Shown here piece after piece: positions 35,158 through 43,871 of a DNA stretch of 64,000 nucleotides (position 1 is the first letter of the stretch; each line of letters opens with the position of its first letter). This DNA is from Pseudoduganella lutea (GTDB lineage Bacteria; Pseudomonadota; Gammaproteobacteria; Burkholderiales; Burkholderiaceae_D). The notes under the pieces were generated by a model that had not been told where the DNA came from, ran no database searches, and saw nothing but the letters and a program-made list of their open reading frames with translations. A program made the position numbers and the translations under genes. The stretch lies in contig NZ_CP035913.1 in assembly GCF_004209755.1 (NCBI RefSeq), positions 2,418,001 to 2,482,000 on the forward strand, written 5' to 3'.

Positions 35158-36444
35158 TCAGCGCAGCCCCAGGTGGCTGCGCAGCGTGGTGCCCTCGTAG
35201 CGTGTGCGGAACAATCCGCGCCGTTGCAATTCCGGCACGACCAGGCGCAGCACATCATCGAGGCCGCCCGGCAATGTCGGCGGCATCAGGTTGAAGCCAT
35301 CCGCCGCACCTTCCTCGAACCAGGCCTGCATCTGGTCCGCCACCTGCTTTGCCGTGCCGATCACGGTGAAATGGCCGCGGCCACCCGCGATGCGTTCATA
35401 CAGTTGCCGGATCGATAAATTCTCGCCCTGCGCAAGCGCGGTCAGCAATTGCTGGCGGCTGCGCTGGCCATCCTGCGTGACCGGCAATTCCGGCAGCGGC
35501 CCATCGAGCGGGTAGCCGGACAGGTCGAAATTCCCGATCATGCGCCCCAGCAGTGCCAGGCCGGCTTTCGGCTCGATCAAGCCTTGCAACTGGGCGAATT
35601 TGTCCTGCGCCTGCCCTGCCGATTCGCCGACGACAGCGAAAATGCCGGGCATGACACGCAGGCTGTCCGGCGCGCGGCCATGCCCCGCTATCCTGCCCTT
35701 CATGTCGCGATAGAACGCCTGCGCGTCCGCCAGCGTTGCCTGCGCGGTGAACACCACGTCCGCAGTGGCCGCCGCCAGCGCGCGGCCCGTTTCCGAACTG
35801 CCGGCTTGCACGAGGACCGGCTTGCCCTGCGGGCTGGGCGGCACGTTCAGCGGGCCGGCGACGGAAAAATGCTCCCCACGATGATCCAGCCTGTGCACCT
35901 TCGACGGGTCGAGCAACTGGCCGCCGGCCTTGTCGTCGACGAATGCCCCCTTCTCGAAGCCCTGCCAAAGCCCATCCACCACGGCATGGAATTCGCGGGC
36001 CCGCGCATAGCGCGTGGTATGGTCGACATGGCGCTCGCGGCCGAAGTTGGCCGCTTCCGCCGCATTGTCGGACGTGACGAGGTTCCACCCCGCGCGCCCG
36101 TTCGAGATACTGTCGAGCGAAGCGAACTGCCGGGCCACCGTATACGGCTCGTTGTACGTGGTGGTCGCGGTGGCGATCAGGCCGATGCGGCTCGTGACGG
36201 CGGCCAGCGCCGACAGCAGCGTTACCGGCTCGAGCGACGGCGCCCCCGTCAGCGCCATGCTGTCGGCCAGGAAGACCGCATCGAGACAGGCGCGCTCCGC
36301 GCTTTGCACCACGTTGCGATAGACCTCGAACGGCGGCGATGCCAGGTCGGTATCGGGATGCCGCCACGCGGCCACGTGGTGGCCATGGCGCATCAGGAAG
36401 GCGGTCAGGCTCAGCTGCCTGTGTGCTGGTGCTGCCGGGGCCAT
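35158..36444 (-). CDS. LLM-class flavin-dependent monooxygenase (NtaA/SnaA/DszA family)
   Basis: The 428-aa TIM-barrel enzyme belongs to the FMNH2-dependent monooxygenases that act on sulfones, sulfonates, nitrilotriacetate and similar compounds. Markers are FLADSMALTG, ATTTYNEPYTVARQFASLDS, GRAGWNLVTSDN and PVLVQAGSSETGRALAA. Its start overlaps the stop of the TonB receptor gene (TGATG), so the two are translated together. With the divergent sulfonate-type binding protein this suggests uptake and oxidation of an organosulfur compound. The flavin reductase is not in the window. Confidence 0.87.
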   Translation of the reverse strand: MAPAAPAHRQLSLTAFLMRHGHHVAAWRHPDTDLASPPFEVYRNVVQSAERACLDAVFLADSMALTGAPSLEPVTLLSALAAVTSRIGLIATATTTYNEPYTVARQFASLDSISNGRAGWNLVTSDNAAEAANFGRERHVDHTTRYARAREFHAVVDGLWQGFEKGAFVDDKAGGQLLDPSKVHRLDHRGEHFSVAGPLNVPPSPQGKPVLVQAGSSETGRALAAATADVVFTAQATLADAQAFYRDMKGRIAGHGRAPDSLRVMPGIFAVVGESAGQAQDKFAQLQGLIEPKAGLALLGRMIGNFDLSGYPLDGPLPELPVTQDGQRSRQQLLTALAQGENLSIRQLYERIAGGRGHFTVIGTAKQVADQMQAWFEEGAADGFNLMPPTLPGGLDDVLRLVVPELQRRGLFRTRYEGTTLRSHLGLR

Positions 36445-38744
36445 CAGAACTCCTTGCGTGCGGTGATACCGAAGTACCGGCTGTCGTCGCGCGGCACGCC
36501 GCGGTGCACGTAGCCGGTGCCCGTGACGAGGTTCGTCGCATACGACTTGTTGGCCAGGTTCTTGCCAACCAGCGCGACGCGCCAGCCTGCCGCCGGCTGC
36601 GCCAGTTCGATGGCCGCGTTGACGATGCCGTAGCCGGGCTGGATCGTGTCAGGCGACTGGAACAGGTCGAACTGCGTGCGGCTCTGGTACGTGTAGTCGA
36701 GGTTCAGGTTGACTTCGTGCCCGCTGGCCAGGGGCACGTTGTAGCCGCCGCGCAGGAAACCCTTGAAGCGCGGCGCGAAAGGCAGCGTCTTGCCGTTCAG
36801 GTTGCACGAGGCGGCCGCCGAGGGCGGGCAGTTGAACGCATCCACCTGCGCATCGGTCCAGGCGAAGGCGCCGGTGAACGTCAGCTGGGGCGTCGGCCGC
36901 GCGGTCACGTCCAGTTCCACGCCGCGCGTGGAGACGTCGCCGGCGTTGACGAGGCGCGTGACGATCGCGCCGGCCACCGTGTCATAGAAGTTGGCCTGGT
37001 AGTTCGCATACTCCGTGCGGAACAGCGCCACGTTGGCCGTGAGCCTGCGGTTGAATGCGGAAGTCTTCACGCCCAATTCGAAGGAGTTCGACGTTTCCGG
37101 CGCCAGCGCCAGCGTATCGCGTGGCAGCATGTTGAAGAACACATTGTAGGCCGGGCCCTTGTAGCCGCGCGAGAACGTCGCATACGCCGTTGCCGTGGGC
37201 GAGAAATCGTGCTGCAGGCCGATCCGGCCCGACCAGTCGTTCGACGTGGTGCCGCCCGCGCTTTGCGTGCCCGGCTGCACGCCGGCGAACGCCGTCCCCT
37301 GCGTGGACGTACGCACATGGTCGTAGTCCAGTTCATCGCGTGTCCAGCGCGCACCGGCGATGACCCGCCACGCCGGGCCGATGTGGAGCGTGCCTTCGCC
37401 GAACGCCGAGTAGCTGTCGCTCTCGACACCGTAATCGGCGCGGCCGCTGTTGGTGGCCGCCGTGGTGACGCCGGTGGTGACAATGCGCCGGTACGTTTCG
37501 CGGTCCTTGCCGTGCAGGTAGAACAGGCCGGCAACGTAATCGACCGTCAATGCGTCGAACGCCCCAAGGGTGGGCAATGCAATGCGCGGCGATGCGATAC
37601 GCAGCTCCTGCGACGCCTGCGTGAATTCCAGCGTGCCGATATCGCGCGTGGCCGGATATGCGCCCGTGATGCGAGAGGCCTCGGCGCTGTTGCCGATCGG
37701 CGAAGTGGTTGTGTGCTGCGTATTGTCCCAGGCACGCCACGCCGTGATCGACGTGAGCGTATAGCCGTTGCGGCGCCAGTTCACCTGCGCCGAGATCCCC
37801 TTGTTCGTGTCGTCGATCGCGTTCGGCAGGTCGAAGTTCACTTGCCGGTTTTCCGCGCCCGCCACCGCGGGCAGCAGCGCCTGCGCGAACGGCGCGCTGG
37901 TCTGTTTGTAGGCCGTCTGCGTGGGCGAGCTTTCGGACTTCAGGTAATCGGCGATCAGCGCGATATCGGTATCGGCGTTCGGCGTGATGTCCAGCCGGCC
38001 GCGCACGCCGCGGCGCTCATGGCCATTGACCTGGCCGCCGCCGGCATGCACGTTCTTCACGTTGCCGTCGTAGTCCGCGTAGGCCGCGTTGATCGACGCA
38101 CGCAGCACGCCCGGCTGCAGGGCACCGCTGACGCCGGCCCGCACGCGCTTTTCATGTCCCGTCCAGGCCGAAGCATCCACGTAGCCGGCCAGTTGTTCGG
38201 AAGGCGTGTGGCTGACGATGTTCAGCACGCCGGACGAGGCATTCTTGCCGAACAGCGTTCCCTGTGGACCGCGCAGCACTTCGATGCGGTCGATGTCGAG
38301 CAGGTCGATCGTGGCCTGGCCGGGACGCGCGTAGACGACGCCGTCGACCACCGTCGATACGGTGGGTTCGACGCCGGGCGACGTGGATATGGTACCGATG
38401 CCACGAACGAACAGGGTCGAGTCCTTGTTGCCGCCCTGCTGGCGGAATGCCGCACTGGGGATTTCCTGCACCACCGTGTCGATGCTGGTGCGGTTGGCCA
38501 GTTCCAGCTGGTCGCCATTGACGACCGATACCGCGAGCGGCACCGATTGCAGCGATGCGGAACGGCGCGTTGCCGTCACCGTGACGGAGGCCAGCACCGC
38601 CTCGCCCTGTGCGGCCGGGTCTGCTGCCGGTATCGGTTCGGGCAGCGGTTCGGCCGCGCAGGCGAGTCGTGCGCCGAGCAGCAGGCCGGCGGCCACGCCG
38701 ATATGGATGTGCCGATGATTGTTCTTGTGTTGATGCCGTTTCAT
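36444..38744 (-). CDS. TonB-dependent outer-membrane receptor
   Basis: The 766-aa protein has a signal peptide (about residues 1-32, ending ACAAEP), a plug domain with VTVTATRRSASLQSVPLAVS, FVRGIGTISTSPGVEP and VEVLRGPQGTLFGKNASSG, then a 22-strand type barrel ending in an aromatic residue (GITARKEF), as expected for BamA-dependent insertion. It probably imports the substrate of the coupled monooxygenase. It is divergent from a LacI regulator, with a dyad between them that may control it. In the plug, IEVLRGPQGTLFGK matches the iron/catechol receptor type, so the substrate is not certain. Confidence 0.88.
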   Translation of the reverse strand: MKRHQHKNNHRHIHIGVAAGLLLGARLACAAEPLPEPIPAADPAAQGEAVLASVTVTATRRSASLQSVPLAVSVVNGDQLELANRTSIDTVVQEIPSAAFRQQGGNKDSTLFVRGIGTISTSPGVEPTVSTVVDGVVYARPGQATIDLLDIDRIEVLRGPQGTLFGKNASSGVLNIVSHTPSEQLAGYVDASAWTGHEKRVRAGVSGALQPGVLRASINAAYADYDGNVKNVHAGGGQVNGHERRGVRGRLDITPNADTDIALIADYLKSESSPTQTAYKQTSAPFAQALLPAVAGAENRQVNFDLPNAIDDTNKGISAQVNWRRNGYTLTSITAWRAWDNTQHTTTSPIGNSAEASRITGAYPATRDIGTLEFTQASQELRIASPRIALPTLGAFDALTVDYVAGLFYLHGKDRETYRRIVTTGVTTAATNSGRADYGVESDSYSAFGEGTLHIGPAWRVIAGARWTRDELDYDHVRTSTQGTAFAGVQPGTQSAGGTTSNDWSGRIGLQHDFSPTATAYATFSRGYKGPAYNVFFNMLPRDTLALAPETSNSFELGVKTSAFNRRLTANVALFRTEYANYQANFYDTVAGAIVTRLVNAGDVSTRGVELDVTARPTPQLTFTGAFAWTDAQVDAFNCPPSAAASCNLNGKTLPFAPRFKGFLRGGYNVPLASGHEVNLNLDYTYQSRTQFDLFQSPDTIQPGYGIVNAAIELAQPAAGWRVALVGKNLANKSYATNLVTGTGYVHRGVPRDDSRYFGITARKEF

Positions 38745-38828
38745 GAGATCCCCAATATGCGAAAAACCGTTCTGCACCTGCGGAAAACCAGCTTGGTGCG
38801 CGATGCCTGGACTGCTAGAATTTTTTCT

Positions 38829-38844
38829 ATGGTACCGATACCGT
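38829..38844. promoter_or_regulatory. LacI/GntR-type operator candidate
   Basis: ATGGTACCGATACCGT contains the inverted repeat GGTA-CCGA-TACC. It has the 16-bp layout of GntR-like LacI-family operators. It lies in the 204-bp divergent region between the TonB receptor and the LacI gene, 85 bases before the receptor start. Confidence 0.5.
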
Positions 38845-38948
38845 CGCAGTGTCCGCGAACGCAAAAATGAAGTCAAAGAATCAAATGGAGCATCGATATG
38901 TCGATTGGGAATATGGTGAACGAGAGGTTGAACGATGAGGGTTGAACG

Positions 38949-39983
38949 ATGAGTGAAGAGCCGAGGAAACGCCGTGGCTCCGGGCGCGCCACGATCCACG
39001 ACGTGGCGAAGCTGGCCGGCGTGGGATCGATCACGGTCTCGCGTCACCTGAAAAAGAACGGCTACGTGTCGGACGAACTGGGCGCGCGAATCGATGCCGC
39101 CGTGGCGCAATTGCGGTATGTGCCGAACCTGGCGGCCGGCGGCCTCTCTTCCGCCCATAACAAGGTGGTGGGCATGGTGGTGCCGAACATTTCGGGCCCG
39201 ATCTTCGCCAGCACGATCCAGAGCTTCAACGACACGCTGAACCGTCACGGTTACCAGGTGCTGCTGGCATCGAGCTACTTCTCGGCGGAGCAGGAAGAGA
39301 ACGCCGTGCGCGCCTTCCTCGGCTGGTCACCGGCGGCGCTCGCCGTGGTTGGCCGTTTCCATTCAAGCGGTACCGAAGCCATGCTGGCGACGGCCGGCAT
39401 TCCCGTCGTGGAAACGTGGGATTACGCGCCGCGCCGCAAGCCGATCCAGGTGGGCTACTCGAACCGCGAAGTGGGTGCGCAAGCGGCACGGCACCTGCTG
39501 GCGAAAGGCTACAAACGCATCGCATTCGTGCAGAACAGCGTGGCGGGCGACCTGTCGGCACTGGACCGGCGCGACGGCTATGCCACGGTACTCGAAGAGC
39601 ACGGGCTGGAACCCTGGACCTACGCGCCGACCGAAGCGGCGCCGTTCGACGCGGGCCGGCAGGCGCTGGACGAACTCACGCGCGGGAAGCGTAAGGCCGA
39701 CGCGATCATCTTCGCCAATGACAACCTGGCGGCCGGCGCGCTGCTGGCGTCACAGCGCGCAGGCATCGAAGTGCCGCGCCGTTGCGCACTGATGGGCTTT
39801 GGCGATTACGCGTTCTCGCCGCTGCTGCTGCCCAGCCTCACCACCATCCGCCCGCCCGGCCGCGAGATCGGCGAGATCGCCGCGCAGCGCATCCTGCAGG
39901 CGCTGGGCGCATTGCCGGCCGACCCGAAGCCGGCCCGGCTGAACCTGCTCGAATGCGAGCTGATCGAACGGGAAAGTACCTGA
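38949..39983 (+). CDS. LacI-family repressor (GntR-like)
   Basis: The 344-aa protein has the LacI helix-turn-helix (TIHDVAKLAGVGSITVSR, about residues 15-32), the hinge region and a periplasmic-binding-like sugar/effector domain with GMVVPNISGPIFA, FANDNLAAGALLASQ and MGFGDYAFS. It is close in type to GntR of E. coli, but the neighbours are sulfur-related, so the effector is uncertain. It is divergent from the TonB receptor gene and sits two bases before the binding-protein gene, with which it is probably co-transcribed. Confidence 0.88.
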   Translation: MSEEPRKRRGSGRATIHDVAKLAGVGSITVSRHLKKNGYVSDELGARIDAAVAQLRYVPNLAAGGLSSAHNKVVGMVVPNISGPIFASTIQSFNDTLNRHGYQVLLASSYFSAEQEENAVRAFLGWSPAALAVVGRFHSSGTEAMLATAGIPVVETWDYAPRRKPIQVGYSNREVGAQAARHLLAKGYKRIAFVQNSVAGDLSALDRRDGYATVLEEHGLEPWTYAPTEAAPFDAGRQALDELTRGKRKADAIIFANDNLAAGALLASQRAGIEVPRRCALMGFGDYAFSPLLLPSLTTIRPPGREIGEIAAQRILQALGALPADPKPARLNLLECELIEREST

Positions 39984-39985
39984 CC

Positions 39986-40930
39986 ATGGGATTGACGATG
40001 AAAAAAATGCTGGCGGCACTGTTTGCCCTTGCGCTGCTTTCCGCACCATCGGCGCATGCCGAAACGATACGGATCGGCTTCCAGAAAGGCGGCGGGCTGC
40101 TGACGATGATGAAACGCCAGGGTAACGTCGAGAAGGCGTTCGCGGCTGCCGGCACCGCGGTGAAATGGGTCGAGTTCCCGGCCGGCCCGCAGATGCTGGA
40201 AGCGCTCAATGCGGGCAGCATCGATGTCGGCACCACCGGCGCGCCTCCCCCCATCTTCGCCCAGGCGGCCGGCATCGACGTCGTCTACGTGGGTGCCGAG
40301 CCGCCGCCCGTCGCCAGCGAAGCGATCATCGTGAAGCCCGGTTCGCCGATCCGCACCGTGGCGCAACTGAAGGGCAAGCGGGTCGCGTTCGCCAAGGGTT
40401 CCGGCTCGCACCTGCTGCTGGTGGCGGCGCTGAACAAGGCGGGGCTGACGATCCGCGACGTGCAGCCGATCTTCCTCGGCCCGTCCGAAGCGCGCGCCGC
40501 GTTCGATGGCGGCAGCGTCGATGCATGGGTGGTGTGGGATCCCTATCTCGCGGCCGCCCAGAAAGCCTATGGCGCGCGCGTGGTGGCCGACTACACGGGC
40601 CTGTTGCAAGCCAACGGGTTCTATCTCGCCTCGCGCGCGTTCGTGAAGCGCGCACCGCAGGCCGTGGGCACGCTGCTGGAACAGATCGCGCTGGCCGGCA
40701 AGTGGGCCAATGCGCACCAGCAGGACATGGTGGCCATGATGGCGCCCCAGGTGGGCGTTCCGCCGGACGTGATCGCCACGTGGCTGGGGCGGCAAAAAGC
40801 GGGCGTGGTGCCGATGGATGCGGCGATCGTGGCCAGCCAGCAAAAGGTGGCGGACCTGTTTTACCGGGAAAAACTGATTCCCCGGCCGGTCACGATCGCC
40901 ACGCAGGCGTGGACGTGGCAGCGCCGCTGA
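39986..40930 (+). CDS. aliphatic sulfonate-type ABC substrate-binding protein (SsuA family)
   Basis: The 314-aa protein has a Sec signal peptide (KKMLAALFALALLSAPSAHA) and the SsuA/TauA-like fold: IRIGFQKGGGLLTMMKRQG, AGPQMLEALNAGSIDVGTTG and GSVDAWVVWDPYLAAAQKAYG. It binds a sulfonate or related compound in the periplasm. Translation may start at 39986 or at the ATG at 39998. The ABC permease and ATPase that it should feed are not adjacent; downstream is an unrelated chemoreceptor gene on the other strand. Confidence 0.87.
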   Translation: MGLTMKKMLAALFALALLSAPSAHAETIRIGFQKGGGLLTMMKRQGNVEKAFAAAGTAVKWVEFPAGPQMLEALNAGSIDVGTTGAPPPIFAQAAGIDVVYVGAEPPPVASEAIIVKPGSPIRTVAQLKGKRVAFAKGSGSHLLLVAALNKAGLTIRDVQPIFLGPSEARAAFDGGSVDAWVVWDPYLAAAQKAYGARVVADYTGLLQANGFYLASRAFVKRAPQAVGTLLEQIALAGKWANAHQQDMVAMMAPQVGVPPDVIATWLGRQKAGVVPMDAAIVASQQKVADLFYREKLIPRPVTIATQAWTWQRR

Positions 40931-40971
40931 GCGGCGCCGGGTGACTCATTCGCGGCGCGGCCGATACTGGC

Positions 40972-42705
40972 TCAGAACTCTTCCCATTCGTCCGCGGCAG
41001 GTGCCTTGGCTGCCGGTTTGCCGGGGGCCAGCTTTTGCGCGCGCGGCTGTGGTGCTTTTACGGGCGCTTTTACGGGCGCCGTCACGCGCGGCAGTGCGAT
41101 GGCCGGCCTTGCCGGCGCCGCCTTCGGTGCCGCGGCGTAGGCCGACGCACCATCATTCGACAACTTGAACGCGCTGACGGCGCCCAGCAGGTTTTCCGTT
41201 TCATGCTGCATCGCCTGCGTGGCGGCGGCGGCTTCCTCGACAAGCGCGGCATTGCGCTGCGTGACTTCGTCCATCTGCGTGATCGACTGGTTCACCTGCG
41301 CGATACCGTTGCTTTGTTCACGGCTGGCTTCGGCGATGTCGACCACGATGCCGGTCACGCGTTCGACGCTGGTCACCATCTCGTTCATCGCCTGCGCGGC
41401 CTGGGTGGCCAGCATGCTGCCGGAGCCGACCTTGTCCACGGAATCGTCGATCAGCGCCTTGATTTCCCTGGCCGCCGAGGCGCTGCGCTGCGCCAGCGTA
41501 CGCACTTCGGAAGCGACCACCGCGAAGCCGCGACCCTGCTCGCCGGCGCGCGCCGCTTCCACGGCCGCGTTCAGCGCCAGGATGTTGGTCTGGAACGCGA
41601 TACTGTCGATGACGCCGATGATGTCGACCACCTTGCGCGACGACGCATCGATGGCCGCCATCGTTTCCGACATCTGGCCCATCACGGCGCCGCCCGCCGC
41701 GGCCTTGGTCGATGCCGCTTCGACCAGTTGGCGGGCCTGCATCGTATTGTCGGCGGTACTTTGCACGGTACTGGTCAGCTCTTCCATCGTGGCGGCCGTT
41801 TCTTCCAGGGCGCTGGCCTGGCTTTCGGTGCGCGACGACAGATCCTGGTTGCCCATGGCGACTTCGTTGGCGGCCGTGCCGATCGCCTGCGCGCCCGTGC
41901 GCACGTTCGACACCATCTCGATCAGGCTTTGCTGCATCTTCGCGATGCCGCGCATCAGCCGGTCGATCTCGTTATTGCCCTGGGCATCCACGCGCGCGGT
42001 CAGGTCGCCGTGCGCCACGCCATCGAGCAGTTCGACGGCGCGTTCCAGTGGCGCGATGACGAGGTTGCGCAGGAACACATGCATGCCGATCACCAGCGTC
42101 AATGCACCAGCCAGGCCGAGGCCGACGAGCCACAGCACCAGGCGATATTCGCCGCCGCGCTCCTGCATCAACGCTTCGCCGCGTTCGGTATTTTCTTTCT
42201 GGAATTTCTCCAGCAGCGTGGAAATCTCGGCGCCGCGCGGCGTGAGGTCGCGGCTGTTGATCGTGGCGAAACCGGCCACGTCGTTGGCCTTCAGCGCGGC
42301 GATGCCAGCATCGAGCGTGTCGAGCATGCGGGTCGATGCCGCGGCCAGGTCATTGCGCAGCTGCACATCGGTGCCGTGCGACGGTGGCGCGGCCACGAAA
42401 TCGGCCAGCGCCTTGCGGGTGCGTGCCAGGTAATTGGTGGCGTTGCCGATGGCGCTGCCATTGGTCGCGACCTGGCCGCCATCGCGGGCTTCCGAATACG
42501 CGCGGTTCAGGCTGGAGCGAACGCGCGTGGCGTCCTTGTACACATCATTGATCGCCTGCGTTTCCAGCGCAATTTTTTGCACCAGCGACAACGCCTCGTT
42601 GGAACGCTTGATCATGAACACGCCAAGTGCTGCGCCGATCGCGATCATCACGGTAAACAGGCACAGCGCAGCCATCAGGCTGAAGCGGACAGTAAGTTTG
42701 GGCAT
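40972..42705 (-). CDS. methyl-accepting chemotaxis protein
   Basis: The 577-aa receptor has a first membrane span (about 10-32), a periplasmic four-helix-bundle sensor (about 33-190), a second span (about 190-212), HAMP and a long cytoplasmic signalling coil with the hairpin IIGVIDSIAFQTNILALNAA then VEAARAGEQGRGFAVVA. The extreme C-terminus, EWEEF, fits the xWxxF peptide that tethers CheR/CheB. An Ala/Pro/Lys linker joins it to the signalling domain. The ligand is unknown. It is convergent with the sulfonate-binding gene, which may be coincidence. Confidence 0.93.
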   Translation of the reverse strand: MPKLTVRFSLMAALCLFTVMIAIGAALGVFMIKRSNEALSLVQKIALETQAINDVYKDATRVRSSLNRAYSEARDGGQVATNGSAIGNATNYLARTRKALADFVAAPPSHGTDVQLRNDLAAASTRMLDTLDAGIAALKANDVAGFATINSRDLTPRGAEISTLLEKFQKENTERGEALMQERGGEYRLVLWLVGLGLAGALTLVIGMHVFLRNLVIAPLERAVELLDGVAHGDLTARVDAQGNNEIDRLMRGIAKMQQSLIEMVSNVRTGAQAIGTAANEVAMGNQDLSSRTESQASALEETAATMEELTSTVQSTADNTMQARQLVEAASTKAAAGGAVMGQMSETMAAIDASSRKVVDIIGVIDSIAFQTNILALNAAVEAARAGEQGRGFAVVASEVRTLAQRSASAAREIKALIDDSVDKVGSGSMLATQAAQAMNEMVTSVERVTGIVVDIAEASREQSNGIAQVNQSITQMDEVTQRNAALVEEAAAATQAMQHETENLLGAVSAFKLSNDGASAYAAAPKAAPARPAIALPRVTAPVKAPVKAPQPRAQKLAPGKPAAKAPAADEWEEF

Positions 42706-42884
42706 GGAATTTCCTGGAGAGCGGAACGATCAAGAAACAATATTCTCCTGCTCCGCTCCGGCGCGCACAATACCGCACGCCTTTCCATGCGTCAATTAGT
42801 GGCTGTGCAGCAACAAATTATTGTCGTATTGACTCCGCTTACCACAGCAAAGACCAACGGTTGAGCTGGTCGCTAAACAACAAC

Positions 42885-42915
42885 GGGGACAGTCCCCACT
42901 GGAGGGACAGTCCCC
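42885..42915. repeat. two GGGGACAGTCCCC palindromes
   Basis: GGGGACAGTCCCC (42885-42897) is followed after six bases by GGGACAGTCCCC (42904-42915) and then AATTTTTT on the plus strand. Each copy can fold by itself and the pair can also fold together. It lies between the chemoreceptor start and the end of the DUF971 gene and may serve as terminator for the latter. The rest of 42706-42960 shows nothing else. Confidence 0.65.
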
Positions 42916-42960
42916 GAATTTTTTACAACAGCTTGCCGGGAAGCAGTACCGGGGGATGTG

Positions 42961-43383
42961 TCAGTGACGGTGGCCGCAGCCGTGGTGGCCGTGGCTGGCG
43001 GCGCCGGGGAGGACGGCGCCGGGTTCGCGGCCCGTGTCGCCAAAGAAGCCGGCGGCATGCAGGCGGCCGATGTAATCGTGCCAGCGGGCGTCGAGGTTGG
43101 CGCCCAGGTCATACAGGTATTGCCAGGTGTACAGGCCGGAAGCGTGGCCGTCGGTGAAGATCGGCTTCAGCGCATACTGGCCGACCGGTTCCAGGTCGGT
43201 GATGCCGACGTCGCGCTTGCCGACCTGCAGCGTTTCCTGGCCGGGGCCATGGCCTTGCACTTCGGCCGATGGCGAATACACGCGCAGCAGCTCAAACGGG
43301 ATGTTGAAGGAAGCGCCATCGTCGAAGGCGATCTCGAGGTAGCGCGATTTGTTGTGCAGGGTGATAGCGGTGGGATTGGCCAT
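42961..43383 (-). CDS. DUF971 protein with His-rich tail
   Basis: The 140-aa protein matches DUF971, the domain found at the N-terminus of gamma-butyrobetaine hydroxylases: SRYLEIAFDDGASFNIPFEL, then VGITDLEPVGQYALKPIF and YTWQYLYDLG. The last residues (SHGHHGCGHRH) are His-rich and could bind metal. The stand-alone domain is thought to act in iron-sulfur or ubiquinone-linked work, but this is not established. In relatives it is often placed next to ubiE; here it follows a HIT gene. Confidence 0.85.
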   Translation of the reverse strand: MANPTAITLHNKSRYLEIAFDDGASFNIPFELLRVYSPSAEVQGHGPGQETLQVGKRDVGITDLEPVGQYALKPIFTDGHASGLYTWQYLYDLGANLDARWHDYIGRLHAAGFFGDTGREPGAVLPGAASHGHHGCGHRH

Positions 43384-43421
43384 GGTGGTTTCTACTCGTT
43401 CGCCGGCGTCAGCATACTTGT

Positions 43422-43868
43422 TCAGCCGGGTTCATTCATGCGTTCGCGGATCGCCGCATGCAGCTCCGGCAGCAGCGCCGTGCGCACGGCAATGGCGGCG
43501 CCGGCGGGATCACGCTGCCGCGCGCCCCACGTGGGGTTGGGGAAGTGCGCGTCGTCCGCATAGCGCGGGATCACGTGCCAGTGCACGTGGGGTGTCATGT
43601 TGCCGAAGCTGGCCACGTTGACCTTATGCGGCGCGAGCACGTCGCGCTGCGCCGCCTCGACAGCCCATACGGCCCGCATCACGCGATCGCGGTCGGCGGC
43701 CGGCAGGTCGGTCATTTCCTTCACGTGCGCATGCCACACCACGCGTGTGAAGCCGGGATAGCCCGCCTCGTCGACGGCGACGACGGCCAGCACTTCATCT
43801 TGCCAGATGACGGCGCCGGCCGGCGGCGCCGCCAGCAGCTTGCACAGGTCGCAGCTTGCCGGTTCCAT
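43422..43868 (-). CDS. HIT-family hydrolase
   Basis: The 148-aa protein has the histidine triad HVHWHVIPR (His94, His96, His98) and the upstream helix pattern of HIT nucleotide hydrolases. CDLC near the start could be a zinc pair. The natural substrate (dinucleotide, aminoacyl-AMP or ADP-sulfurylase type) is unknown. It starts three bases after the FAD oxidoreductase stop, so it is in the same operon. Confidence 0.88.
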   Translation of the reverse strand: MEPASCDLCKLLAAPPAGAVIWQDEVLAVVAVDEAGYPGFTRVVWHAHVKEMTDLPAADRDRVMRAVWAVEAAQRDVLAPHKVNVASFGNMTPHVHWHVIPRYADDAHFPNPTWGARQRDPAGAAIAVRTALLPELHAAIRERMNEPG

Positions 43869-43871
43869 GCC

